From Limnobacter sp. (lineage in GTDB: Bacteria; Pseudomonadota; Gammaproteobacteria; Burkholderiales; Burkholderiaceae_B), in NCBI GenBank assembly GCA_012032215.1, contig JAAURO010000002.1, positions 1-23,231 of the forward strand: a DNA stretch of 23,231 bases. Reading direction: 5' to 3'. The notes beneath the pieces were generated by a model. It was not told where the DNA came from. It saw only the letters and a program-made list of their open reading frames with translations, and made no database searches. Of this stretch, positions 1 to 11,200 are shown one piece after another (the stretch's first letter is position 1; the number at the start of each line of letters is the position of its first letter). The position numbers and the translations under genes are program-made.

Positions 1-2936
1 ACACCGCCGTATGGTCTTCAATACCAACGCGCTTAACCTGCATACCAAGCTCTTGGAAAAAACTGGCGAAAGCGTCACAGAAAGGGTCGGCTGTTGAGGC
101 AATCAGCAACCAGTTTTGCTTGGTATCGGGAAAGATTGGCTGCTCAGCCGGGGCAAGCACAGGCTGCCATACTTTGGAAAACACCTGTGCCTTGGGAGCT
201 TGAGTGGCAAGTAAACTTTCAGTGGTTTTAGTGTCTCTGCTTGAGTGGTTTAGCCAGTGCTTTTTTTTCTCAAAGGGATAATCTGAAACGGGCATGCGTT
301 TGCGACCTTGCTTGACATACAAGGCTTTCCAATTCACCGTTTGCCCGCTTTGCCAGAGGTCCCCAAGATTTTGCAACCACTGGCTGTAAGCCCTGGAAGC
401 CTGCCAGGGCGGTACCAGACGAGCGCGCTTTGCCCCTGCAAACTATTTGCAAACATGGATTTGGGTCCAATTTCAACAAAGCACCGATAACCTTCTGTAT
501 GAAGACGCTCAAGGCCTTTGTGAAACAGCACCGTTTCGCTCAATTGCTCCAGCCAGTAATCCGGTGAGGCCCATTGTGCTGGCGAGTCAAGAAAACACCC
601 GGTAAGGTTTGACATTATCTTCAAACGCGGAGCATGCAGCTTGAATTGAGAAAAAGCGGTTTTCAGTCCCGGTTTAATCTGATTGACGGCTGGGGAATGA
701 AAGGCCATGTCCACAGGCAGGCGGATAAACTCCACTTGCTTTTCATGGAGGAGCGCCAGAAGATTTTTCAACGCGGCAGGCTTTCCAGAAACCACGCAAG
801 AGTCTGCGCTGTTGATTGCAGCAATTGAAACTTCAATTCGGTACTCGACAATGAGTGCGCTCACTTGGTCTGCCTGCAACAACACACTGTACATTTCGCC
901 TTGTGCCATTGTGGCGCAAAGCCTGCCTCTTTCATGAACGAGGCGCATGCCGTCTTCAACTTCAAACACGCCGGCCACACACGCTGCAATGTATTCGCCC
1001 AGGCTGTGCCCAATTAATGCATCTGGTTTGATGCCCACGGCCTGCCAAAGCTGCGACAAAGACCAACCATATGCAAACAACAAGGGCTGCAAATAATCCG
1101 CTTGTTTCAATCTTTCGCTTTTACGCGAAAGCAGAGCCAGCAGGCACTCGCCAGTCAGTGCTTGAAAGACAGCATTGCAGCGGTCAAACGCCTGCTTGAA
1201 ACCGTGGTGAAAGCGGTAAAAGTCCAGACAGGTGTCTTGAGGTTCCGCCCCATGCCCAGTAAACACAAAGGCCAATTTGGGGTGGCCATTTTTTGGCGTG
1301 TTTTCGTGCTTGTTCTCTGAAAAAGCGTGCCGATTATTTTCTTGTGTTGTTTTGCCAAGCCCTTTTTTTAACGCCTGAGCAAGCTGTAATTCCAAACTTT
1401 GAAGACTGGAAAATTGAAAAGCTTGTCTTTTACTCAAGCTGCCATAGCTCATGGTGTGGCTGTAGGTGAAGTCAGCCAAGTCGTTTTCAGGAATGTCAGG
1501 CAAACGGTTTTTCAGTTGATGAATGGCTTTCATCAAACTGGCATCGGAAACAGCAGACAGGGCTAAAAGCAGTTCTCCAGGGCTTTCTTGGGCCGCCACT
1601 TTGAGATTTTCTGGTGCCTGTTCTAAGACAAGGTGCGCATTTGTACCGCCCGCACCAAATGCGCTAACCGCTGCACGCCGCCTTGACGCAGTGGGTGTTT
1701 CAGGCCACTCCTGGCTATTTTGCGCAATATAGAAGGGGGTGTTGTGCAGTTCAAGCGCAGGGCTTGGATTTTCACAGTGTAGGCTGGCAGGAATTTTTCC
1801 TTCGCGCACGCAAAGCACCGCTTTGATAAAACCAGCAATCCCTGCTGCGGTGTCCAAGTGTCCAATATTTGTTTTCACACTGCCAATCGCGCAATACTGT
1901 TTGTGCTCGCTGTTGCGCCACGCTTCGGTTAAGGCAGCAATTTCCACAGGGTCACCCAAGGCTGTTCCAGTGCCATGCGCTTCAACATAGCCAATGGTGG
2001 AAGGGTCTACTTCAGCCAAGCTCAAGGCACGTTGAATCACTTCCACCTGACCTGTGATGCTGGGTGCGGAGTAACTCACCTTGCGGCTACCGTCGTTGTT
2101 AATCGCTGAGCCTTTGATCACGGCGTGAATGAAATCACCGTCTGCGAGCGCAGCAGATGCCTTTTTCAACAACACCGCACCTGCGCCACTTCCGCCAACG
2201 CAGCCTTTTGCTTCTGAGGAGAACGCCCGACAATAGCCGTCTGGCGACAAGATACTGCCCTCGTTGTAGATATATCCACTTTTGATTGGAATTTGCACTG
2301 CCGCTCCGCCTGCAATGGCCATGTCACACTCTCCCAGGAGTATGGATTGGCAAGCCATGTGCACACAAACCAAGGAGCTTGAGCAAGCGGTTTGAATATC
2401 CAGGCTGGGTCCACGCAAATTCAATTTGTAAGAAAGCCGTGTTGCTAGGTAGTCGTTTTTGTTCGCAATAATGAGCTGGGCTGGATCAATGCCGTCAAAT
2501 TGGGGCAAATTGGGCAGTACATTGCAGGTGAAATAATTGGACAGGGTTGCGCCTGCATACAGGCTCATGCCCGCACCTGCAAAGCAGCCAATTCGGCCTG
2601 CATAGGTTTTAGGATCGTAAACCGCGGTGACCAATGCATTGGCTGCGCATTCGAAAAAAGCCGGTGTTGTGGGTCTAACAATTCGGCTTCACGCGGACTA
2701 AAACCAAAATAGTCCGCATCAAAACAGTCCGCGTTTTCTAAAACACCTGCCCGCTTCACATAGTGTTTAGCGGCAAGCAGTGCTGGGTCCACACCTGCTT
2801 CAGTCAATTCTTCTTCAGACAAATCAACCACTGCGCAATGGCCTGCCATCAGGTTTTCCCAGAAGGCGTTGGCGTGATTAGACTGCGGAAAGCGGCAGCC
2901 TATGCCAATCACTGCCACATCAAATTCACTCACCAT
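1..2936 (-). CDS. Modular type I polyketide synthase, KS-AT-(KR...), 3' end outside window, two frameshifts
   Basis: Extends an acyl chain by one two-carbon unit using its own acyltransferase. The start is ATG at 2936 (MVSEFDVAVIGIGCRFP), 11 bp inside the end of the upstream AL-KR-ACP gene, with GGAG seven bases before it. The KS has TACSSS (Cys codon 2383-2385), EAHGTGT and KTNIGHLD, so the Cys-His-His triad is present. The AT has GHSLGE (Ser codon 1003-1005) and AFHSP, which fits malonyl rather than methylmalonyl choice, and it ends in the usual post-AT linker (YPFEKKKHW). The last 200 bases (VFSKVWQPV, WLLIAS) look like the structural half of a ketoreductase, so there is probably no DH between. 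Reading frame breaks occur at the A-run 2654-2659 (inside the KS) and near 405-435 (end of the AT). Homology continues in the new frame each time, so I treat it as one gene. It is open at base 1. Confidence 0.9.
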
Positions 2937-5900
2937 CTTCAAACTCCACCGTGTGCTGCTGGCCACGCTGTGCAAGCAGTGCGCGTCGGGCTGAGAGATT
3001 CACTGCTGGGTTTGCAGCTTTACTATGGCTCTCAGCCTGAACATGCTTTGCGGTGTGAGAATCGCCTTGCTTTGACAACAGCGATTGGGTCAGGGTGTTC
3101 ACCGTGGTTGAACGGAAAAACTCAACGGTGGGAATGTCATGTCCTGTTTGCTGGGTCAACTGTTTTTTCAACTGTGGAATCAAGAGAGAATGAACCCCCA
3201 AATCAAAAAAATTGGCTTCTGGGTTGAGTTCATCCAGTTCAAGCAAGTTTTTAAAAACAGCGGTGATCTGCGCTGCCAATTCTTGTTCACTTAACATGCT
3301 GGTTTGTTGTTGAGGGTATGCGGTTTGTTCACCGTAGAGAGAAACCAAATATCCAGCGGGTTCCAAACCATAGTAGTAACTGGCAGGTGCACGTTCGATG
3401 CTTGCCAGAAATGCCTGACTTGCGTCTTGCGCGCTCAGAGGAATGTAGCCTTGAGCAATCAAGGCTTCCTGGTCATGGCGTCCCTGGGCCATGCCGATGT
3501 CGTCCCAACGGCCATAGTTCACCACCCAAGCATTTTTCTCACGCGTGTTTTCGACAAAATGGGTTAAGAAGGCATTGGCCACGGAGTAGGCTGCCAACCC
3601 ATTGCCTCCCAACAAACCCGCCATTGAAGAAATGGCAATGAATTTGAAAGAAGGATGCGCTGAAAACACGCGCGAAATAGCCAGCGTGCCTTTGCATTTT
3701 GGCTTGAGCGCTGCATCCAGGCTAAGCGGGTTGAAGTCTTTCAGTCCGCCTGCCGCCAATGTGCCAGAAGCATGCACCACGCCAGAGAAACGAAGCCCAT
3801 GTGTCTGCTCAAATTGTTCGACGGCCTGTTTCAAGGCTTTTTCGTCAGAAACATCCAAGGCGCAATACGTAACCTGGCCCAGGCTTTCTAAAAGGGTTAA
3901 GCGCTCAAGGCGAGTGGCCGATTGCCCACCCTCAGCAAGAATGAGTGGCCACGCTTCTCTGGCTGGAAGCACTGTTCGCCCGGTAATAAGAAGGCGAACT
4001 CGGTAGCGCTGCATCATGGTTTTTGCCAGCTCAAAACCCACGCCGCCCAAGCCCCCGGTGATTAACACCGCATCACCTTCTCTGAAAGGTTGGCCTTGAG
4101 GAGTCTCATGAAGAAAGTCCACTTGCTTTAAACCGAGACGCAAGCGTTCACCCCCTCGCCAAGCAATGACTTTGTGCTCGAATAAAGAGAGCAATTCAGC
4201 AAAAGCCTGCGCTTGGTTGTACACATCAAAATCAACAAGCTTGAATTCGCAGTGTCTTAATTCGCCACTAAACACTTCGGGCAAACCCATCACCGCGCCG
4301 ACAGCCAAGCTGGAAGCTTCCCCCGGCTTGGCTTGTTGGCCTTTTTCGGTGAGAAAAACCACTTTGGCAGGATGTGTAAAATGTGCCAAAGCCTGGGCCA
4401 GGGCTATCATGCGCCTGGCCAGCATAAGCGCCTCATCGGCGCTCAGCGAGTTGTCTTGTCTTGGTTCTGCGCCGCCTAAGCCCGACAAGTGCAGCACATG
4501 ACTAAAAGGCCCAAGCTTGATAAGCAGGTTTTGTAATTCGGCAGTTTGTTCCAGAGGGCACTGCCAAGTGTTATTTTTTAATTGTAAGACTTTTTCACCG
4601 GCTATCAACAAAACACACTGATTCTGTTGCGAGACATCAAGACTTGCGACAAAAGTATCCGCTTGCTCTGTGCTTTCAGCCAGAATTAAGAGTGTTGCAT
4701 CAGCTGACAGCGCTTGAGCACCCTCTGTTTTTGTTGGATAGTAGGTTGTTTTAAAAAAAGCATTTGGAATGCCCTCTGTTTCGGAAATCGCGCCGAGAGG
4801 TTTTGTATAGTCAGGCAAAGCACCCTGGCTGAGTTTGGCTTGAAGGGCTTTGCGATCAACCTTGCCAATTGAGGAACGGGGTATTTTTCCATCGGCATCA
4901 CAATAATTTTCGAAGGAGAAACACCAAAATGTGAAATTGTTTCTGCCTTCAAAGCAGCACACAAGTCATTCATCTTTTCATTACCGTGCTGCTGGGTTTG
5001 GGCAGCCACCACCAAAACCAGTTTTTCCCTGTCATCGTGCTCGTCTGAATCAACAAGTGCAGTCACCGATTCAACGCCATACCCGGTTAGGCCAACCAGT
5101 GTGCTTTCGATTTGGCCTAAAGAAATGTTTCGACCATTGACAATCAGAATCTGTTTTTTTCGTCCAGTGATGTGCAACCGACCTTCTTCATTAAGCAGCG
5201 CCAAATCTCCTGTTTTAAACCAGCCATCGCTGGTAAATGCCTCTGTATTGCCCAGTTCATTGAGGTGATACCCCGTTGTAACACAGGGTGCATGAACCTC
5301 CAGTTCACCTTCTATGCCACGCGCCAGCAACTGCCCTTGTGCGTCCACAATACGAAGCGACACATCCGGCAGAGGCGGCCAAGGCAACCGACTGGCACAC
5401 CAAGGGGCCTGACTCAACATGCAAATTGCCAGACGATGTAATGCCCGAACAGGTTTCAGACATGCCCCAGGCGGGTTTTATGGCTTGGGGGTTCAAGCCA
5501 AAACGCGCCAACTGCGACATAAAAAGCTGGGCCTGTGCCGGCTACAATTTTTTCGCCCCCGTTGAGAATGAAACGCAAACGGCTTAAATCACGCTGGCCT
5601 TTTCCAAGTGTCTGGGCGCATGCGTTGACAAGGCCAAAAGCAAAATTGGGTGCCCAAGTGACCGTGACTTTCAAGGTTTCTATCCAGTCCAACCAGACTG
5701 CGGGGTTCTCCAGGAAAAGGTCCATCGAAGCCTGAATCTGCTCACACTGGCTCCACACATCCCGTAGGTGAAACATCACCAAACCACCCACATGATCCAA
5801 AGGCAGGAAATTCAGCGACACATCTTCAATGCTGAAACAATCATGTTGCCAAGTGGCCTGACTTCTAAACAAAATGGCATTGTGGGATTGCTTGACCAAC

Positions 5901-6553
5901 TTGGGTATTCCGGTTGAACCAGACGTTAGAAGCATCAGGGCGGTTGAATCAGGCTGTGGTTTGGGTTGTTTTGCAGGGTCTATGGGCTTGGCAGACTTAA
6001 GCGCATCGAACCGTAGCAAGGCACTTTTTTCCGGCACAAAAGTGAGTTGACTTTCATCAAAGCCGATGATTTTTGGACTATCCAAAAGTCGCCACACTTC
6101 GAGCAAACGTTGAACATCGCCTTCGCTGGGAGGCGCTGTCACAGCGGCCATCGGCACCGGCTGCGCACCCAACAACTGGCAAGCCCAAAAGGCCGTCAAA
6201 AAGTGTTTTTTATTGTTCAAACACAGCAAAACAGGTTCGCTCTGGCGAATGCCTTTTTCCTGAAGGGCTGCACCTAATTCACAGGCTTGCTCAAGCAATG
6301 CGGCATAAGTCAGCTTTTCCTGCAGACCGTCATCGTGAATGAAAAAAATGCCTTTGTTTTTTTGTTCTGAAGCCTGCAACAAAGCGTCTATGAGAGTCAT
6401 ACCTTTGTAAGTTCGTACAGACTGATCCAGCGCCTTACCCTGCACCCAAGCGGGGGCAGCCGAGTGTCTTGACTTCATTTCGGTGTTTGCTTGGTTTTTC
6501 GGATTGTCTAAATTACCAGAACCAGTAAGGGGAGACATGTTTCTACTCATCAT
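2926..6553 (-). CDS. AL-KR-ACP polyketide loading protein (acyl-AMP ligase, ketoreductase, carrier protein), three frameshifts
   Basis: Probable starter module. The N-terminal adenylating domain (about 6400-4850) has the AMP motif LTSGSTGIPK, then NFLPLDHVGG, WAPNFAFGLVN and KTGDLA. It resembles the acyl-ligase (AL) loading domains of PKSs such as bacillaene PksJ more than amino-acid A domains. The ketoreductase follows (NADPH motif TGGLGGVG near 4050; catalytic region SSMAGLLGGNGLAAYSVANAF near 3560-3620). Then comes an ACP with GVHSL (attachment Ser codon 3187-3189). There is no KS, so a KR here would act on the loaded starter. In PksJ a comparable arrangement reduces an alpha-keto acid to the alpha-hydroxy acid. 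Frames break at the A-run 5521-5525 (one base extra), between about 5375 and 5415, and at 4884-4888 (one base short). Corrected length is about 1208 aa. The start is ATG at 6553 (a second ATG follows at 6550), with AAGG upstream. It is first in its operon and faces away from the SCP2 gene. Confidence 0.88.
2944..2947 (-). promoter_or_regulatory. Shine-Dalgarno GGAG for the KS-AT gene
   Basis: GGAG lies seven bases before the ATG at 2936, inside the last codons of the upstream gene. This decides the start and indicates translational coupling of the two synthase genes. Confidence 0.6.
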
Positions 6554-6838
6554 GATCAGAGCCTTTGAATGTGGAAGTCAACGCTGCGCAGAATGCCGAA
6601 AATCCTAAATGCATTTTCTCAAGAAGGGAGATAATCAAGACTTCACTTGAAAAGGAGTTTCCGATATGCAGAACATATTTTCTGCAGAACGACACCACTA
6701 AGCTTGGATACGAAGCTGAATAAATGATTGCTTTTTGAACTGAGCTACCGTATTGCGCCAAGGCGTTCATAGTTTGGCACACCGTGATGAGACCGCCCCG
6801 CTGCGCCCGAAATTAAACGAGAACGCATAGGACGAAAA
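6554..6838. promoter_or_regulatory. Divergent intergenic region, likely carrying both operon promoters
   Basis: This is the only long gene-free stretch (285 bp). It lies between the divergent AL-KR-ACP and SCP2 genes, so the promoters of both operons should be here. I could not find a convincing sigma-70 -35/-10 pair on either strand. GATAAT at 6630-6635 and TTGAAA at 6647-6652 occur without properly spaced partners. The main structured element is the inverted repeat at 6667-6689, listed separately. Confidence 0.5.
6667..6689. repeat. Inverted repeat with a third half-site, candidate operator
   Basis: The arms TGCAGAA (6667-6673) and TTCTGCA (6680-6686) are perfect reverse complements separated by six bases. 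A third TGCAGAA overlaps at 6683-6689, making the 10-bp palindrome TTCTGCAGAA (6680-6689). The site is near the middle of the divergent promoter region, where a shared regulator could control both operons. No regulator gene lies in the window, and the site matches no specific consensus that I can name. Confidence 0.4.
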
Positions 6839-7186
6839 GTGAACAACCCTTTATTTAACGCATTAAATGAATTTGGTGAGAAGGTAAATACTCACCCCAG
6901 AATGGCAAGCCTACTTAAGGATTGGGACAGAACGATTCAAATCAGTTCAGTTGATTCAGATGAGGCGTTTACTGTGAAAATTTTGAATGCCAAAGTCGTT
7001 GATATTGCCAAAGGCAATCAGGCCGAAACAAACATCACCTTACGTGGTACAGAAGAAATTCTAGTCGACGTTTTCAACGGAATTTTAAGCCCTGCATTTG
7101 AATTCCTGGAAGGCCGAATCGATGTGGATGCGGATGACAAAGACCAAGTCAAGCTTGATGCACTGGCGCTTGTTTTATGGGATTAG
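6839..7186 (+). CDS. Small SCP2-like (sterol-carrier-protein fold) protein
   Basis: A protein of 115 aa whose pattern (an early Trp in WDRTIQISS, then alternating hydrophobic strands, then NITLRGTEEILVDVFNG) fits SCP2-like lipid-binding domains, where a substrate-binding sheet is followed by helices. Such proteins bind fatty acyl or isoprenoid chains. The length is close to one such domain with nothing added, and there is no signal peptide or membrane segment. The start is GTG at 6839 with AGGA seven bases before it. It is first in the plus-strand operon, 59 bp before the diiron oxygenase. It may shuttle the hydrophobic substrate or product (inference). The assignment rests on motif feel rather than catalytic residues. 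Confidence 0.6.
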   Translation: MNNPLFNALNEFGEKVNTHPRMASLLKDWDRTIQISSVDSDEAFTVKILNAKVVDIAKGNQAETNITLRGTEEILVDVFNGILSPAFEFLEGRIDVDADDKDQVKLDALALVLWD

Positions 7187-7245
7187 AGGCATAGCCTGTT
7201 TGTCACGATTGCAAACCGTTGAACTTTTAATTTGGGTCAATCGAT

Positions 7246-8198
7246 ATGAAAAACTCAGAATTGGAAAACACAGAAGACCACGCCACTGATCATTTGTTTG
7301 CTTTGGACATGCCCACCTTTTTTCCTCAGGACTATGACAATGGAAAAAGGCAGTGGGAGATTCAAAGCTGGTTTGAAAGAATGCCCTGGCGCAAACTCAA
7401 GGACACCTATTACGGCAAACCCAAGCATATTGCCCCGACCCACCCGGCCTTGTTTGAAGATCAGCTTTTAAAACAAATTTACCTGATGGACATTGCGCTT
7501 TTTATCGGCGCAGAACAAACCTCTTACAAAGCGGTCGCTGGCATGATCGGTTTTGCGCCAGATGAACTCAGTGCCATGCACCTGGGTACCCAAGTTTTGG
7601 ATGAGTGCCGCCATTACGAAGTTTTCTGTCGCCGAATGGCCGACATGGGCGTCAAGCCTGAAAAGCGGGATGCGCTGGTTAAACGCTATACCTCCCCGGC
7701 CATGCGCAAGTTTTATGATTTGATTCATGAACAAGTCGATAAAAAGATTTTTACGCAGCCTCGATTGCGCAAAACGTGATTCTGGAAGGCATGGCCTACC
7801 CCATTTATCGTTATGAGATCAAATACTGGTCACGTTTTGATCCGACTTTGAGCGCCATCATTCAGGGGGCTTTTGCAGATGAAAGTAACCATGTCCATTT
7901 TGGTGAAGAGGTCAATGCGGATTACTTCAAAAAATTAAGCCTTGTGGAGCGCAACCGCGTTAAACGCATGACACATGATTTCAGCAATCTCATGCGCGAA
8001 ATTTTCAATGACATTATCAAACGTTACATCGGTCTCTACCAAGAATGTGCCAACCAATACATGGACTTGGTCGGCGACATTGAAATTTTCCCTGGCAAAA
8101 AAATGCATGAAGTCACGGAAGAAGAGCAAACCCGACTCGTTCTGAATGAAATTGAACAAGGGCACCAAACCCGCTTGCAACGCATTGGCATTGTTTAG
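7246..8198 (+). CDS. Ferritin-like diiron oxygenase (N-oxygenase or acyl-chain oxygenase type), one frameshift
   Basis: A soluble four-helix diiron enzyme, about 317 aa once one missing A is restored in the run 7741-7745. Before the break it reads to HEQVDKK; after it, DFYAASIAQNVILEGMAYP continues the same domain, and the corrected length is a whole number of codons. All iron ligands expected of the fold are visible: Glu90 (GAEQ), Glu120 and His123 (DECRH), Glu181 (LEGMA), Glu213 and His216 (DESNH). The pattern fits AurF/VlmB-like oxygenases, which oxidise amine nitrogen, and less closely the shorter cyanobacterial aldehyde-deformylating oxygenase. It sits between the SCP2 gene and a protein predicted to make fatty amines, so N-oxygenation of that amine is the first hypothesis; aldehyde or chain oxidation are alternatives. 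The start is ATG at 7246 with only a weak ribosome site. Confidence 0.82.
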
Positions 8199-8205
8199 AT
8201 GAGAC

Positions 8206-8209
8206 GAGG
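8206..8209 (+). promoter_or_regulatory. Shine-Dalgarno GAGG for the FAAL-ACP-AMT-AAR gene
   Basis: GAGG lies five bases before the ATG at 8215, in the 16 bp gap after the diiron oxygenase stop. This supports the chosen start. Confidence 0.55.
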
Positions 8210-8214
8210 TTTCA

Positions 8215-11200
8215 ATGACTGTTTCTCCTCAGAAAAAATCAAGTACGCCAAACCTAGCCAATAACCTGGTCGAAATTCTTGATTTCCGCGCTGAGTTTCA
8301 TGGTGTTGAGAACAAACTGAATTTTCTGGAAAGCGGCGACTTCGCTGGTGAGATCAGTCAGCTGAGTTACAAACTACTTCGCCATGATGCATTAAAAATT
8401 GCCGATGCATTGCTTGCCAAACAGGCGGCAACAGAAAGGGCTTTGCTCTTTTTTCCAGCGGGTTTAGATTTCCTAAAGGCCTTTTTTGGCTGCGTGTATG
8501 CGCAAGTTGTGGCCGTGCCAACGGTCTCGCCAAACTTGGGCAACAAGATGGATCGTCTGCTTCAAAATCTAGTAGGCATCATCAAAGATTGCGATGCTCG
8601 GTATGTGATCACCACAGAAAAAATTATTGCCAATCACCGGGATGTGATTGAGAAAATTCCTGAGTTGCGTCATCTTCAGTGGCTTACAGTGCCTGAGTTG
8701 CTCAATCACAGTCACACTGAAAACAAACAGGCCCGCTTGCCTGAAATCACAAACAATCACCTTGCTTTTTTGCAATACACCTCTGGCTCCACCGCCCATC
8801 CCAAAGGCGTCATGGTCAGCCACGGGAATATTGTGAACAATTTGGAAACCATCCGCGCTGGCTTTAAACTGAGCGCGAAAGACATCAGCGTCAATTGGCT
8901 GCCCCACTACCATGACATGGGGTTAGTTGGCAATTTACTGACTGCCATTTACTGTGGCATCACACAGTATCAAATGTCACCAGCCGCTTTTTTCCAAAGG
9001 CCACGGCGGTGGTTAGAAGCCATCTCGTATTTCAAAGCAAGCGTCAGTGGAGGCCCCAATTTTGCTTATGCTTTGTGTTGCGAGAAAATAAAGCACGAGG
9101 TAATGGCCGAGCTCGATTTAAGCAGTTGGGAAGTGGCCTTTAGCGGCGGTGAGCCGGTACACCACCACACCTTGCTGAAATTTTCAGAATACTTCTCAGC
9201 TTGCCGCTTCAGTGCATCGGCCTTTTTGCCTTGCTATGGATTGGCCGAGTCCACGCTGTATGTCAGTGGAAAAGAAAGAGAAAGCCATTACCAAGTGTTT
9301 TATTGCGACCCCAACAAGCTGAGTCAAAACCAACTGTTTGAAGCATGCGAAACATCCGTGCTGGTCGATGCTCAAAACACGGCCGAAAACACCAGATCAG
9401 ACAACCAGCAAGAACCTGCTCAAAAGCCCCTGGTATCTGCTGGGCTGCCCAGCCAGAACGGACAGGTGGTGATAGTGAACCCTCAGACTGAGACCCCCTG
9501 CCGCCCTGGTGAAATTGGAGAAATCTGGATTGCAGGCCCGAGTGTTGCCCAAGGTTATTGGGCAGGGCACGACCCCCATGTGTTTAACAACACCCTTTCT
9601 GAGCATGATGAATTGTTTAAAACACCAACGCACACCGGCTTTATGCGCAGTGGTGATTTGGGTTGCCTTATCAAGGGCCAGTTGTATGTGACCGGGCGGC
9701 TCAAAGACGTGCTTATTCTGAATGGACATAACTATTACCCGCAAGATTTTGAATCCGCCATTGAGAACTTGAGTGATTTTATACGTGTTGGTGGTGTGGC
9801 TGCTTTTTTGAAAAAGACAAACAACACACAGGCAGCCGAAGCTGACAACAAGGAAAAACTGGCCATCGTGGCTGAGCTCACACGAAAAAAAATCGATGCT
9901 GACTTGCAGGCTTTGATGCATCAGGTTCGCAAGCACATCCAGGAAGAAATGGGAGTTGCGGTGGATGCGATTGCGCTTGTAGCGCCCGGTGCAATTCCCA
10001 AAACATCCAGCGGCAAAGTCAGAAGGCAACAGTGTGCTGCTGATTTTGCAACGGATCAGATGACCGTCTTGGCCAAGTGGGAGAAAACGAACAGAGCAAG
10101 CAGTGCTGCACAGACAGCAAACACAGTCAATGCACTGGTCAAAGCACAGATTGCCAAATCGCTTGATGTGGCAGACTTGGATGAAAGTGCTTCATTGATT
10201 GACTACGGCATGGACTCGATTGTTGCCGTTGGGATTGCCGAAGAACTGGGACAAGCACTGAATATAGAGATCGATGCCAGCCTGTTTTGGCATTGTGAAA
10301 CCATCCACGATGTTTTAACAGCAATTCAACAGAAGCTGCCTCACACAAACAATGAGGTCAACAAAAGCGCCTACGCCCAATTTAACAAACCCAAACTGGC
10401 TGAATTACTCAAAATCATCAATGCCGACTTGGCTTATCACAAAGCCAAAGGTGATTATGTCTACTACCACAACGACAAAGGCAACGAAGTGGCTGTGCTA
10501 GACATGGTTGGAGGTTTTGGCTCAACGCTATTTGGGCACAATCACCCAGCGATAGTTGCAGCTGCCAAAGCCAGCCTGGAAGAAGACAGCCCCTTTCTGG
10601 TTCAAGCCAGCATTCGCTCTCAAAGCGGACTGTTAGGCCAAGCCTTGTCTACCCGCTTTGAGGCAATCACCGGACAAAGCTTTGTATGCACCTTAACAAA
10701 TTCCGGTGCGGAATCTGTAGAAGCGGCTATTAAGCATGCCGAATTTAGCGCCTTTGAAGCCAGAAACAAATTCATGCTGAGCTTAAAAGAGTCTTGTGAA
10801 AAAATACTGACTGCGCACAAGCTGCAAAGGATTGACTACACCGCACTAGAAGCCCATCTACCCACCCACTGTGGCAAACCGCTGAAAGAACTTCTGGCAG
10901 AACTGCGCAATGAAAACGAAACCACACTGAAGAAAAAACCCATTCTGTTTTCGATTGCAGGCGGCTTTCACGGCAAAACGGTCGGCGCTTTACAATTGAC
11001 TTACAACCCAGAATACCGTTTTCCGTTTTCACGGCTGGGTAGTGCGGAGTTTTTAATCAAGGGCGATGCCAAAGGTTTAGAAAAAGCCCTGACCGCCTCA
11101 ACACTCACCTACTTCCTTCCTCACTTGGAGAACAACATCCTTCGTCTGGAAAGAAAATCCTACTGCAATGTGCTGGCCTGTTTTGTGGAACCCATACAAG

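Noticed and set aside
6543..6782. A 79-codon open frame on the minus strand in the divergent region
   Set aside because: It covers the palindrome and the AL gene start, has no recognisable domain or good ribosome site, and fits promoter DNA better.
7776..8198. A second, independent small diiron protein
   Set aside because: It supplies only the second half of the metal ligands, and one missing A at 7741-7745 joins it to the first half.
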